In this document: piece by piece, positions 16,423 through 24,330 of the stretch
Numbering within the stretch: the first letter of the stretch is position 1
Layout of the letters: each line of letters begins with the position of its first letter
DNA from: Maribacter cobaltidurans
GTDB taxonomy: Bacteria; Bacteroidota; Bacteroidia; Flavobacteriales; Flavobacteriaceae
Length of the DNA stretch: 64,000 nucleotides
Reading direction: 5' to 3'
NCBI RefSeq assembly: GCF_002269385.1
Contig: NZ_CP022957.1
Coordinates: forward strand, 3,959,001-4,023,000
The notes under the pieces: generated by a model
The model's input: only the letters and a program-made list of their open reading frames with translations
What the model was told of the DNA's origin: nothing
Databases searched by the model: none
Translations under genes and position numbers: made by a program

Positions 16423-17766
16423 TTAAACCCCAGTGTAATTGCTTGGGGTAATTTGTTTTAATTCCTGTTTTATTTCGCCGGACACATCCAAAGTTTCAAT
16501 AAAGGAAGCTATGGATTGTTGATTTATTCTTTCATTGGTCCTGGTAAGTCCCTTTAAAGCTTCATATGGATTGGGATATCCTTCCCTTCTTAAAATTGTT
16601 TGAATCGCCTCGGCTACAACGGCCCAGTTGTTTTCCAGGTCCTGCTCAAATTTCTCTTTGTTCAATAACAATTTATTAAGGCCTTTGAGTGTTGAAAGAA
16701 AAGCTATTATCGTATGTGCAAAGGGTACACCCACATTTCTGAGAACGGTACTATCCGTTAAATCACGCTGTAATCTGGATACCGGTAGTTTGGCGGATAA
16801 ATGTTCAAAAAGTGCATTTGCAATGCCCAGATTACCTTCGGAGTTCTCAAAGTCAATTGGATTTACTTTATGGGGCATGGCAGAGGAACCTACTTCCCCA
16901 GCTTTTATTTTTTGCTTGAAATAATCCATGGAAACGTAGGTCCAAAAGTCTCTGTCCAAATCCAGGATTATGGTATTGATGCGCTTTAAGGTATCGAACA
17001 ATGCGGCCATATGGTCGTAGTGTTCGATCTGTGTGGTGGGGAAAGAATGATGGAGCCCCAACTTTTCTTGAACGAATTTTTCACCGAATGCTTTCCAGTC
17101 TATGTTTGGATAGGCAACTTTATGCGCATTGTAATTGCCCGTGGCACCGCCAAATTTAGCAGCACTGGGAATATCGTTCAACAGGTTGAACTGTTCCTTG
17201 AGTCTTACCACAAAAACCTCAATTTCTTTACCTAATCGGGTAGGTGAGGCAGGTTGGCCATGTGTTCTGGCCAACATTGGGATATCTTTCCATTCTTCGG
17301 CCAAGTCTTCCAACTTTTTTAGGACATTGAAATATTCGGGAACGTACACATCGTTCATGGCTTCTTTTATGGAGAGCGGAATAGCGGTGTTGTTTATGTC
17401 CTGTGAGGTAAGACCAAAGTGAATAAACTCTTTATGCTCAGAGATGCCAAGTTTATCAAATGCTTTTTTGATGAAATATTCCACCGCTTTGACATCATGG
17501 TTGGTGGTTTTTTCAATTTCCTTTATTTCCAACGCATCCTGCTCATCAAAATTCAGGTAAATATTCCGAAGGACTGTAAACTTTGATGTATCGAAAGAAG
17601 AAAGCTGAGGTAAAGGAATTTCACAAAGTGCAATAAAATATTCTATTTCGACCCGAACCCTATATTTTATTAAAGCTTCCTCGGAAAAATAAGCAGCTAA
17701 GGGTTCAGCTTTGTTTCTGTATCGACCATCTATAGGGGAGATGGCATTCAATGCATTTAGGGCCAT
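16423..17766 (-). CDS. purB: Adenylosuccinate lyase
   Basis: Splits adenylosuccinate to AMP and fumarate, and SAICAR to AICAR, in purine synthesis. The 447-residue protein shows the fumarase-superfamily signature SSAMPHKVNPIDFEN near residue 290, ARTHGQPASPTRLGKE near 165 and the N-terminal ISPIDGRYRNKAEPL typical of the longer PurB branch. A TATCTTTA element, one base off the -7 consensus, lies at 17791-17798. The HEAT-like gene behind it points the same way after a 112-base gap. Confidence 0.96.
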   Translation of the reverse strand: MALNALNAISPIDGRYRNKAEPLAAYFSEEALIKYRVRVEIEYFIALCEIPLPQLSSFDTSKFTVLRNIYLNFDEQDALEIKEIEKTTNHDVKAVEYFIKKAFDKLGISEHKEFIHFGLTSQDINNTAIPLSIKEAMNDVYVPEYFNVLKKLEDLAEEWKDIPMLARTHGQPASPTRLGKEIEVFVVRLKEQFNLLNDIPSAAKFGGATGNYNAHKVAYPNIDWKAFGEKFVQEKLGLHHSFPTTQIEHYDHMAALFDTLKRINTIILDLDRDFWTYVSMDYFKQKIKAGEVGSSAMPHKVNPIDFENSEGNLGIANALFEHLSAKLPVSRLQRDLTDSTVLRNVGVPFAHTIIAFLSTLKGLNKLLLNKEKFEQDLENNWAVVAEAIQTILRREGYPNPYEALKGLTRTNERINQQSIASFIETLDVSGEIKQELKQITPSNYTGV

Positions 17767-17878
17767 AATGGTTATCTAATTTAAAAGCGGTAAAGATACC
17801 TAATAGAACTAGAGTTTAAAACAGTTCTTTTAACTAAAATTTTGATCCTGATTGCTATGGATTTAGAGGCCAACCTTT

Positions 17879-18439
17879 TCAATTTAATTTTTTAAGAACC
17901 ATTCTGGCCCTGGCCTTATAAGCGGCACTTCCCTTCGGATAATTTTGTTCCAATATCATTTTCAATTCGGGATGTATCCATCCAAACTTTTGCCCCAATA
18001 AAAATAAACTTGTCATGGAATAAGCCTTGGCTGCCACCTTATGTTCTCCAATCAGCCAATCAAAGCATGCAGTAGTTATTGTATTCAGGTGACTTTCTTT
18101 GATATATTTTTGACCTTCACTGGGCTTTTTGGAAAAATAGGATTGTACTAGAAGTTCGCAAATTTTGGCCAGGGGACGAACAGAGGAATCTAAATTGACT
18201 TTAGTAATTATTTTTGTAAAATTGTCCAAATAAGGATAAAGTATGGAACTACGTTTTTTAAATGCAAATTCTAGGATCCAGCTAGCTTTACAGGAAATAG
18301 GGTCTTCTTCAAGATGTATTATTTCAATTAAAGAAGGTATTAAATCTTCATTGGATAGGACAACCTCTGCCATTTCCGATCTTTTTTTACGGGAACTATC
18401 TACATAATTTAACGCTTTGTATAAATCACTTTTAGTCAT
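17879..18439 (-). CDS. HEAT-like helical repeat protein, function unknown
   Basis: A 186-residue all-helical protein. The spacing of hydrophobic residues and blocks such as SCKASWILEFAF and SVRPLAKICELLV suggest HEAT/ARM-type repeats across residues 20-150. There is no signal peptide, membrane segment or catalytic motif. In flavobacteria such proteins lie beside purB and have sometimes inherited the adenylosuccinate lyase label; the sequence has none of the lyase motifs. It may be a protein-binding scaffold, but that is only a structural guess. Confidence 0.65.
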   Translation of the reverse strand: MTKSDLYKALNYVDSSRKKRSEMAEVVLSNEDLIPSLIEIIHLEEDPISCKASWILEFAFKKRSSILYPYLDNFTKIITKVNLDSSVRPLAKICELLVQSYFSKKPSEGQKYIKESHLNTITTACFDWLIGEHKVAAKAYSMTSLFLLGQKFGWIHPELKMILEQNYPKGSAAYKARARMVLKKLN

Positions 18440-18474
18440 ACCATAGTAAATTTAGAAATAAATCAAATCAGCAA

Positions 18475-18948
18475 ATGAAAACTCTTAAAAAAGTAATGAT
18501 AGGTCTTTTGGTAATCTTCATAGCCACTCAATTTTACAGGCCGGAAAAGAATATTTCAAAGGAAAACCATACCGCTGCATTTATGGAGGAAACCAATCCG
18601 CCAAACGAGGTGAAAGCCATTCTGAAAAATGCCTGCTTTGATTGTCATAGCAATAATACGGTATATCCGTGGTACAACAACATTGCACCCGTTTCTTTCT
18701 GGTTGGCAGATCATGTAGAGGAAGGTAAATCCGAATTGAATTTTTCCGAATGGTCAAGTTATTCGGATAAAAAAAAGGACCATAAGCTGGAGGAGCTTTA
18801 TGAAGAAACCGAAAAGAGGGCAATGCCACTTAAGGAATACACCTGGACACACCATGAGGCAAGGCTTACACAAGATCAAATTGATGCCGTAGTGAAATGG
18901 GCCAAAGATACTAGGTCGCTTTATCAATTAGGGAATCAACCAAAATAG
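18475..18948 (+). CDS. Haem-binding domain protein (CXXCH), membrane-anchored
   Basis: A 157-residue protein with an N-terminal hydrophobic anchor (about residues 5-20) and a haem-binding domain of the Haem_bd type. CFDCHS near residue 54 is a c-type haem attachment motif (CXXCH), followed by NTVYPWYNNIAP and WTHHEARLTQDQ, which contains further His/Met ligand candidates. It would act on the periplasmic side. The partner redox enzyme is not evident nearby. Its 3' end overlaps the convergent sirtuin gene by 38 bases. Confidence 0.82.
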   Translation: MKTLKKVMIGLLVIFIATQFYRPEKNISKENHTAAFMEETNPPNEVKAILKNACFDCHSNNTVYPWYNNIAPVSFWLADHVEEGKSELNFSEWSSYSDKKKDHKLEELYEETEKRAMPLKEYTWTHHEARLTQDQIDAVVKWAKDTRSLYQLGNQPK

Positions 18949-19603
18949 GAACACCTTCTACAGCTGTTTTGGGGATTATCTTGAGGTTTTGAATGCGACC
19001 TTCTTGAATGGAAGGTCTAGGGTCAATAAAATAAATGGGAGTGCCATCATTGATAAAATTGATGAGGCTAGCCGCCGGATATACTTGCATGGAGGTTCCA
19101 ATAATAATTAAAATATCGGCATTTTGAGTGATGTTAATGGCCCTGTCCAACATGGGAACCGGTTCCCCGAACCAAACAATGTGTGGTCTTAGCTGATATC
19201 CTTTTTCGCAAAGATCTCCTAGTAAAATATCTTCCCTGCGTATGCTGATAGTTGATTCGTTGCCAACACTCCTTGCCTTTAAAAGTTCTCCATGTAGGTG
19301 CAAAACATGGTTACTTCCTGCCCTTTCATGCAGGTCGTCCACATTTTGGGTGACAATTTGTACGCGGTAATGCTCTTCTAATTTTGCCAAAGCCCTATGG
19401 GCATCATTGGGTTCAACGGTCAATAATTGTCTTCTACGCTGATTATAAAATTCCAGAACCAGTTCGGGATTTCGTTCAAAAGCCTCAGGGCTGGCTACTT
19501 CCATAACATCATGTCCTTCCCATAATCCATCTGCATCCCTAAAGGTTTTTAATCCACTTTCGGCACTCATCCCTGCACCCGTCAATACCACAATGTTCTT
19601 CAT
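18911..19603 (-). CDS. cobB: NAD-dependent protein deacylase, Sir2 family (CobB-like, without zinc ribbon)
   Basis: A 230-residue sirtuin that removes acyl groups from lysine using NAD. The NAD site GAGMSAESGLKTFRD (residues 8-22), TQNVDDLHERAG and the catalytic His in HLHGELL near 104 are intact. A Y-x-x-R pair in FYNQRRR near residues 53-56 matches the acyl-carboxylate binding pair of desuccinylases such as E. coli CobB and SIRT5. Only one Cys remains in the region that holds the four zinc-binding Cys in most sirtuins, so the structural zinc is probably absent. The ORF opens close behind a -7 box. Confidence 0.9.
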   Translation of the reverse strand: MKNIVVLTGAGMSAESGLKTFRDADGLWEGHDVMEVASPEAFERNPELVLEFYNQRRRQLLTVEPNDAHRALAKLEEHYRVQIVTQNVDDLHERAGSNHVLHLHGELLKARSVGNESTISIRREDILLGDLCEKGYQLRPHIVWFGEPVPMLDRAINITQNADILIIIGTSMQVYPAASLINFINDGTPIYFIDPRPSIQEGRIQNLKIIPKTAVEGVPILVDSLIDKAT

Positions 19604-19618
19604 ATGCTTGCTTTATTT

Positions 19619-19626
19619 CAAAAATA
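19619..19626 (-). promoter_or_regulatory. -7 box upstream of the sirtuin gene
   Basis: TATTTTTG on the minus strand, a full match to TANNTTTG, 16 bases before the start codon; the leader would be about ten bases. No TTG at -33 spacing. Confidence 0.4.
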
Positions 19627-19657
19627 TAGATTTTATTATCTTGGTTAAATGGGAGGA

Positions 19658-20305
19658 ATGGAACTTTTAAATTATTTGGAAAATTTTATTTCCGAAGAAA
19701 GAAGGGAGCGATTTATATCGATTTTGGAAAACCGAACAAACTTTATTACGGTTGCTATCGAGGATGTATATCAAATGCACAATACCAGTGCCGTAATTCG
19801 CAGTTGTGAATCTTTTGGGGTTCAGAAAGCACACCTTATAGAAGGTAGGTTTGGTAAGCGTTTGGATAAAAAAATTGCCATGGGTGCACAGCAATGGGTT
19901 GATTTACATAGGTATTCCTATTCTTCGGAGGCCATTTCCAAATTAAGAAATCAAGGGTATAAAATCGTAGCGACCAGTCCACATGCAGATAGTTCACTTT
20001 TGATCGATTTTCAAATGGATTCCCCTATTGCCCTGTTCTTTGGTACCGAAAAGGAAGGTCTAAGTAAGGAGGTCATGGATAAGGCGGATATGTTCCTGAA
20101 AATACCCATGGTTGGTTTTACCGAAAGTCTTAATATTTCAGTTTCAGCAGCGATAATTCTGCAAGATTTGACCACAAAGCTTAGGAACAGCAATTTGCCT
20201 TGGCGGTTGTCCGACGAAGAAATCCTTGAAAAAAGATTGGATTGGACCAAAAAATCAATAAAGAGTATCGAGGAAATTCTGATAAGATTTAACCTGCAAA
20301 AGTAG
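19658..20305 (+). CDS. trmH: SpoU/TrmH family RNA 2'-O-methyltransferase
   Basis: SAM-dependent RNA ribose methyltransferase of the SPOUT class, 215 residues from the ATG at 19658 (an earlier ATG at 19649 would add MGG). The three family motifs are present: NTSAVIRSCESFG near residue 45 (motif 1), LFFGTEKEGLS near 130 (motif 2) and SLNISVSAAIIL near 155 (motif 3, knot). Length and the lack of an extra N-terminal domain fit TrmH, which methylates G18 of tRNA, better than RlmB. The rRNA alternative cannot be excluded. Confidence 0.85.
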   Translation: MELLNYLENFISEERRERFISILENRTNFITVAIEDVYQMHNTSAVIRSCESFGVQKAHLIEGRFGKRLDKKIAMGAQQWVDLHRYSYSSEAISKLRNQGYKIVATSPHADSSLLIDFQMDSPIALFFGTEKEGLSKEVMDKADMFLKIPMVGFTESLNISVSAAIILQDLTTKLRNSNLPWRLSDEEILEKRLDWTKKSIKSIEEILIRFNLQK

Positions 20306-20349
20306 ATTTTTTACTATTTTAGAGTATCAACTAACTAATTGAATAACAA

Positions 20350-20877
20350 ATGACGACTGTAATTTATATCCTGGCCGCCATTATAGTCCTTATCATTTTT
20401 CTTGCGGTAATTGCACCAAAAACCTATGATGTTTCAAGAAGTATTGAAATCAATAGTTCGAAAGAAAAAATTTGGCCCTATCTAAAGTTTTTGGAAAAAC
20501 AACGGGAATGGTCACCATGGTCCAAAAAAGACCCTGATATGAATACCAAACTTACCGGTACCGATGGGGAAGTTGGAGCTGTTAGTTATTGGAACGGAAA
20601 CAAGGAAGTAGGGGAAGGCGAACAGGAAATTACCAAGATAGTGGAGGGGGAGAGAGCCGAAGGTGAACTAAGATTTTTCAAACCTATGAAATCGGAATCC
20701 GATTGTTACCTTGTTCTTGAGGAAAACACCCCTGAAAAAAGTAAGGTTACTTGGGGCTTTCAGGGTAAAAGTGCATTCCCCTTTAGTATAATGCTGCTTT
20801 TCATGAGTATGGATAAAATGGTGGGAAAGGATTTTGAAGAGGGACTACAGATGTTAAAGACCAAAATGGAAAGCTAG
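20350..20877 (+). CDS. SRPBCC (polyketide cyclase/START-like) family protein, membrane-anchored
   Basis: A 175-residue protein with an N-terminal membrane segment (about residues 4-22) and one SRPBCC ligand-binding domain (about 30-170). EWSPWSKKDPDM near residue 57 and VGAVSYWNGNKEVGEGEQEI near 78 are typical of this subfamily. The ligand is unknown. It lies 44 bases after the methyltransferase gene in the same direction and converges on the metallophosphoesterase gene. Confidence 0.82.
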   Translation: MTTVIYILAAIIVLIIFLAVIAPKTYDVSRSIEINSSKEKIWPYLKFLEKQREWSPWSKKDPDMNTKLTGTDGEVGAVSYWNGNKEVGEGEQEITKIVEGERAEGELRFFKPMKSESDCYLVLEENTPEKSKVTWGFQGKSAFPFSIMLLFMSMDKMVGKDFEEGLQMLKTKMES

Positions 20878-20886
20878 GCACTTCAC

Positions 20887-21708
20887 TTATACAAGGAAAA
20901 CGGATGCTTCTGCCCGTGCCCAAAACCTAATGGGTAAAATGGTGGTCCCGATTCCTTTTGACACATACATGGGAATGTCACCCGTTTTGTACCATCCTTT
21001 GAGGTACCTGCCGCTCCCACCGGGTTTATAAAGCTCCTTTCCAAAAAATGTAATCTGACCGCCATGGGTGTGTCCGGACAGGATGCATTTTAAATTGATT
21101 TTGAATGAGGCGTTTAGCTGTGCAATAGTATCACTGTATTCCGGACAATGATTCAAAACTATGGTGTCGATATTTTCATCATCGATTGTTGATATGGCAT
21201 GTACAAAGTCCGCATTACCACCTATGAAATCATCGATTCCCAAAAACTGTAAAGTCCTATTTCCTTTTCTTAATCTATAACTTTCATTAATCAATAGAAT
21301 TCCGCCGTGTTTATTAACAAGCTGTTTGAATTCATCAATGGGTACATGACCACTGTGTTCTTTGTTGCCGTAGATGAAGATTTTAGGTATGGAGTCATCA
21401 AAGTGGTTTAAATATTCATCCAACAGGTCCAAACGTGTTTTTCTCGTAATGGTATCTCCCGTAAATAGAATGACATCTGGTTTTAGTTCATCTACTTTTT
21501 CCGCTACAGAGATAAGACCCGAGTGCAAATCTCTTAGATGTAAATCCGTAAGCTGTACCAATTTGATTTTTTCTTCGTTGCCATTTGAAAGGTCAAAATC
21601 CGTCCACTGGATGATGTATTTTTCAAACCAAAAAGCGTCCAATGCCATCAGACCTCCCAAACCTAAAACAGATGTAAGCAGTCTTTTGAAAAACGTCCTT
21701 CTCCTCAT
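20887..21708 (-). CDS. Metallophosphoesterase, YkuE/YaeI-like
   Basis: A 273-residue calcineurin-like phosphoesterase. An N-terminal RRRTFFKRL followed by a hydrophobic stretch resembles a twin-arginine signal or a signal anchor, so it probably acts outside the inner membrane. Metal-site motifs are LTDLHLRD near residue 52, LFTGDTI near 80, YGNKEH near 113, VLNHCPEY near 184 and LSGHTHGGQ near 211, the usual order of two-metal phosphoesterases. The family member YkuE is a membrane-peripheral esterase and relatives include UDP-diacylglucosamine hydrolases; the substrate here is not known. Confidence 0.85.
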   Translation of the reverse strand: MRRRTFFKRLLTSVLGLGGLMALDAFWFEKYIIQWTDFDLSNGNEEKIKLVQLTDLHLRDLHSGLISVAEKVDELKPDVILFTGDTITRKTRLDLLDEYLNHFDDSIPKIFIYGNKEHSGHVPIDEFKQLVNKHGGILLINESYRLRKGNRTLQFLGIDDFIGGNADFVHAISTIDDENIDTIVLNHCPEYSDTIAQLNASFKINLKCILSGHTHGGQITFFGKELYKPGGSGRYLKGWYKTGDIPMYVSKGIGTTILPIRFWARAEASVFLV

Positions 21709-21741
21709 TTAAATCCTCTTCCTTCCTTTTAATTTTCTGAA

Positions 21742-23436
21742 CTAAAGCTCCTTCAATTCCAGCAGTGCTATGTCATGGTCATTGTCCAAAACTATTTTTC
21801 CATTTTGTACGGTAACCTCCGTTTGGGAGTAGGCATCGAACAGTTTTGTGCCATCACCAAAAAAACCTTTTACCCATATAGATTTTTTACCCTCTGGCAA
21901 GTCCAAGGCAATGACCACCTTATCCTTAATATCCCCGTTCATGTACGTTCTGCCAAAAGTGTATGGGGATTTTGCCAATCTCCTATGTCTACCAGCTCCA
22001 ATGGCTAGGTGTTTTCTTCTAAACTGCCCTAATTTTCTCCAGTGTTCCAAGATATCTTTGGTCGCCTCCTTATCCAAATCCTCCCAGTTCATGAACGAAC
22101 GCAAGGTCGCATCACCCTGGGTGCTGTCTATAACCAAACTCCTGGCCGTTTCATCACCGTAATAAATTTGAGAGGCGCCTGGCGTGAGTAAGAGCACGTT
22201 GGCCGCTCTTTTAGGTTCGTTTCTATCCTTGTCAAACGGACTTCCATCGTCATGAGATGTTAGATAGTTAAGTACGCTTTTACCCTTTAATTTAGTTCTT
22301 AAAAGTTTGCTATATTTTGAAAAAATGGAATCATACTCCTTGGATGCATCATTCTTTAATTCAAAATTGATGAGGCTTTTGAAACCATTGTCGAAATAGT
22401 CCACTTTTTTGTCTCCAAAATCGTATTCCCTTCCACCTGAAATACCATACCCATACACTTCGCCTACCATATAAAAAGGGGTATCGTCTAGAATGTCGTT
22501 AGGATGTTTTCTTTTCCAGGTCTCAAAGGCATACGATGCTTCCTTCTGCAGCTCTGCCCAGGCATTTTCGTTCACGTGCTTTACAGTGTCTACCCTAAAA
22601 CCATCGATGCCCAGCTCATGAATATAATCCGTAAGCCATTTTATTATATAAAACCTTGGTGCTCTGGGATACCCTGTCCTTTCGAAAAATAACTGAAGCT
22701 CGTCCAACTCGGTGCTTAACCTTCCCTCTTTTTTCCATTTGGCCAATAAATGGTCGGGTAATTCCACAGGCTCATCAGAATCGGTGATAACGTCCGGAAG
22801 ATTACGTACCAAGGTGCAGTGGGTCGTATTTTCATAATTGGTAAATTCACAAATAGGTTCCGTAATCACCCATTCCTCTGGCCAGACAGGGTCTTCTTCC
22901 GTTACGGGGCCGGTGTGGTTGAGCACTACGTCCATCAAAATCCTAATTCCATGTTGGTGTGCCGTCTTCACCAAATTGGCCAAATCCTCTTTTGTTCCAA
23001 AATTAGGGTCTAGGGCCGTCCAGTCCTTCGCCCAATATCCATGATAACCATAACTGTTTCCGGTACCCTCATCCGTATCGCCATGAATTTGCTCCACGAC
23101 TGGGGTGAACCAAATGGCATTAATACCCAATTCATCAAAATATCCGTCCATTATTTTTTCTGAAATGCCTTGAATATCACCGCCCATGAAACCCCTTAAT
23201 TTTCCAGTTGGGTTGTCCCTATTGAAATTAACATCGTTATCAGGATTTGCATTATTGAACCTATCGGTTAACAAAAAGTAAATGTTGGCCCCTTCCCAAG
23301 CAAAGGGTAATTCTTTACTGGAAATACTATTGTTGGTTACTTTCGGTTCAAGGGTTTCTTGCTTGGTTTCCCTCTTACAAGATAGTAGGGATAGCAATAA
23401 AAAGGCTAAAGCAAAACATGTATATTTCATTTGCAT
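21742..23436 (-). CDS. Alpha-amylase family glycosidase (GH13), lipoprotein
   Basis: A 564-residue GH13 enzyme with a lipoprotein signal peptide (LLSC near residue 20), placing it on the envelope. The catalytic barrel shows the nucleophile Asp in FRVDTVKH near residue 281, the acid/base Glu in MVGEVYG near 323 and the third Asp in TSHDDG near 395; MDVVLNHTG near 165 is the first conserved region. A beta-sandwich C domain follows. Substrate is probably starch- or glycogen-derived glucan. An alternative ATG two codons later would not change the signal peptide. No susC/susD-like genes adjoin it, so this is not a typical polysaccharide utilisation locus. Confidence 0.88.
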   Translation of the reverse strand: MQMKYTCFALAFLLLSLLSCKRETKQETLEPKVTNNSISSKELPFAWEGANIYFLLTDRFNNANPDNDVNFNRDNPTGKLRGFMGGDIQGISEKIMDGYFDELGINAIWFTPVVEQIHGDTDEGTGNSYGYHGYWAKDWTALDPNFGTKEDLANLVKTAHQHGIRILMDVVLNHTGPVTEEDPVWPEEWVITEPICEFTNYENTTHCTLVRNLPDVITDSDEPVELPDHLLAKWKKEGRLSTELDELQLFFERTGYPRAPRFYIIKWLTDYIHELGIDGFRVDTVKHVNENAWAELQKEASYAFETWKRKHPNDILDDTPFYMVGEVYGYGISGGREYDFGDKKVDYFDNGFKSLINFELKNDASKEYDSIFSKYSKLLRTKLKGKSVLNYLTSHDDGSPFDKDRNEPKRAANVLLLTPGASQIYYGDETARSLVIDSTQGDATLRSFMNWEDLDKEATKDILEHWRKLGQFRRKHLAIGAGRHRRLAKSPYTFGRTYMNGDIKDKVVIALDLPEGKKSIWVKGFFGDGTKLFDAYSQTEVTVQNGKIVLDNDHDIALLELKEL

Positions 23437-23480
23437 TTTAGTTTTGTTAAAGCTATTAAATGCAGATGGAAGGCTAAAAT

Positions 23481-24251
23481 TTATTTTTTTCTATTTAAGA
23501 CCTTGAATTCTTCGTAGCAACTACTTATGGCATCCAGGATTTGTAGGTCGTTCGCCGTAGTAATAAAGGATTGTGAATAATTACAGTTATTGAGTATATC
23601 CTGAATATCCATTTTGTCCAATTGCAAAAGCTCCATCAATGTTTCCCTATCGAATTTGGACGCTAGCAAATCACGTATTTGGTCATCTTCCTTCATCTGC
23701 CTAAGTTTTCGCATTTGATTAGGCCTTTTTCCGAATAAGTTCCTTAATAAATCTGCTGGGTTGAGGATTGCGCCTAGGACCTTGGTGACGGCGCTAGGGT
23801 TTTTATTTCCTCCTTCATAACCCACGGAAAGACCGGATATGCTATATTGATATGCATTATTGATTGGTAGGTTTTTTACATCGATTTCCAAATAACCCGT
23901 CAATTGGTAAGGTCTTACAATGACTTCTTCTAGGGCATAGGCCAATTCTGTTAGGGAAATTTCCGTATTCTCAAACTTGAACATATCGTTCGTTACCCTC
24001 ACCTTTTGAGATTTAAAACCTAAATAAGAGAAGTATAGGGTATCATTGACCGCAGCGGAAATCGCAAATTCCCCGTTATCATTGGTGATGGTGCCCACTA
24101 CCTGATTAAGGTTGACCACATGCACACTTTCCATGGGAGTACCGGTTTGTGCGTTTTTTACGACCGCTTTGATTGTTTCAAGTCCAGAATCATCTTGTGC
24201 CCAGCCCAAAAGGCTGAAAAGACAAAATACCCCGACAATAAAAATGCGCAT
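23481..24251 (-). CDS. Carboxypeptidase-like regulatory domain protein, exported
   Basis: A 256-residue exported protein. The frame is open to 24326, but the ATG at 24251 gives a clean signal peptide (ending LLGWAQ near residue 18), so the longer form is unlikely. Residues about 25-105 are a carboxypeptidase regulatory-like beta-sandwich (ETIKAVVKNAQTG... YLGFKSQKVRV), the module also seen at the N terminus of TonB receptors. The C-terminal half is unrecognised, helical and charged (RNLFGKRPNQMRKL). Envelope function unknown. Confidence 0.75.
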   Translation of the reverse strand: MRIFIVGVFCLFSLLGWAQDDSGLETIKAVVKNAQTGTPMESVHVVNLNQVVGTITNDNGEFAISAAVNDTLYFSYLGFKSQKVRVTNDMFKFENTEISLTELAYALEEVIVRPYQLTGYLEIDVKNLPINNAYQYSISGLSVGYEGGNKNPSAVTKVLGAILNPADLLRNLFGKRPNQMRKLRQMKEDDQIRDLLASKFDRETLMELLQLDKMDIQDILNNCNYSQSFITTANDLQILDAISSCYEEFKVLNRKK

Positions 24252-24330
24252 AAACCTAAATTCTGTAAAAATTAAAGGTACAAACAAAATAAAAAAATAC
24301 GCCGAAGCGTATTTTTTAATATACAATTAA

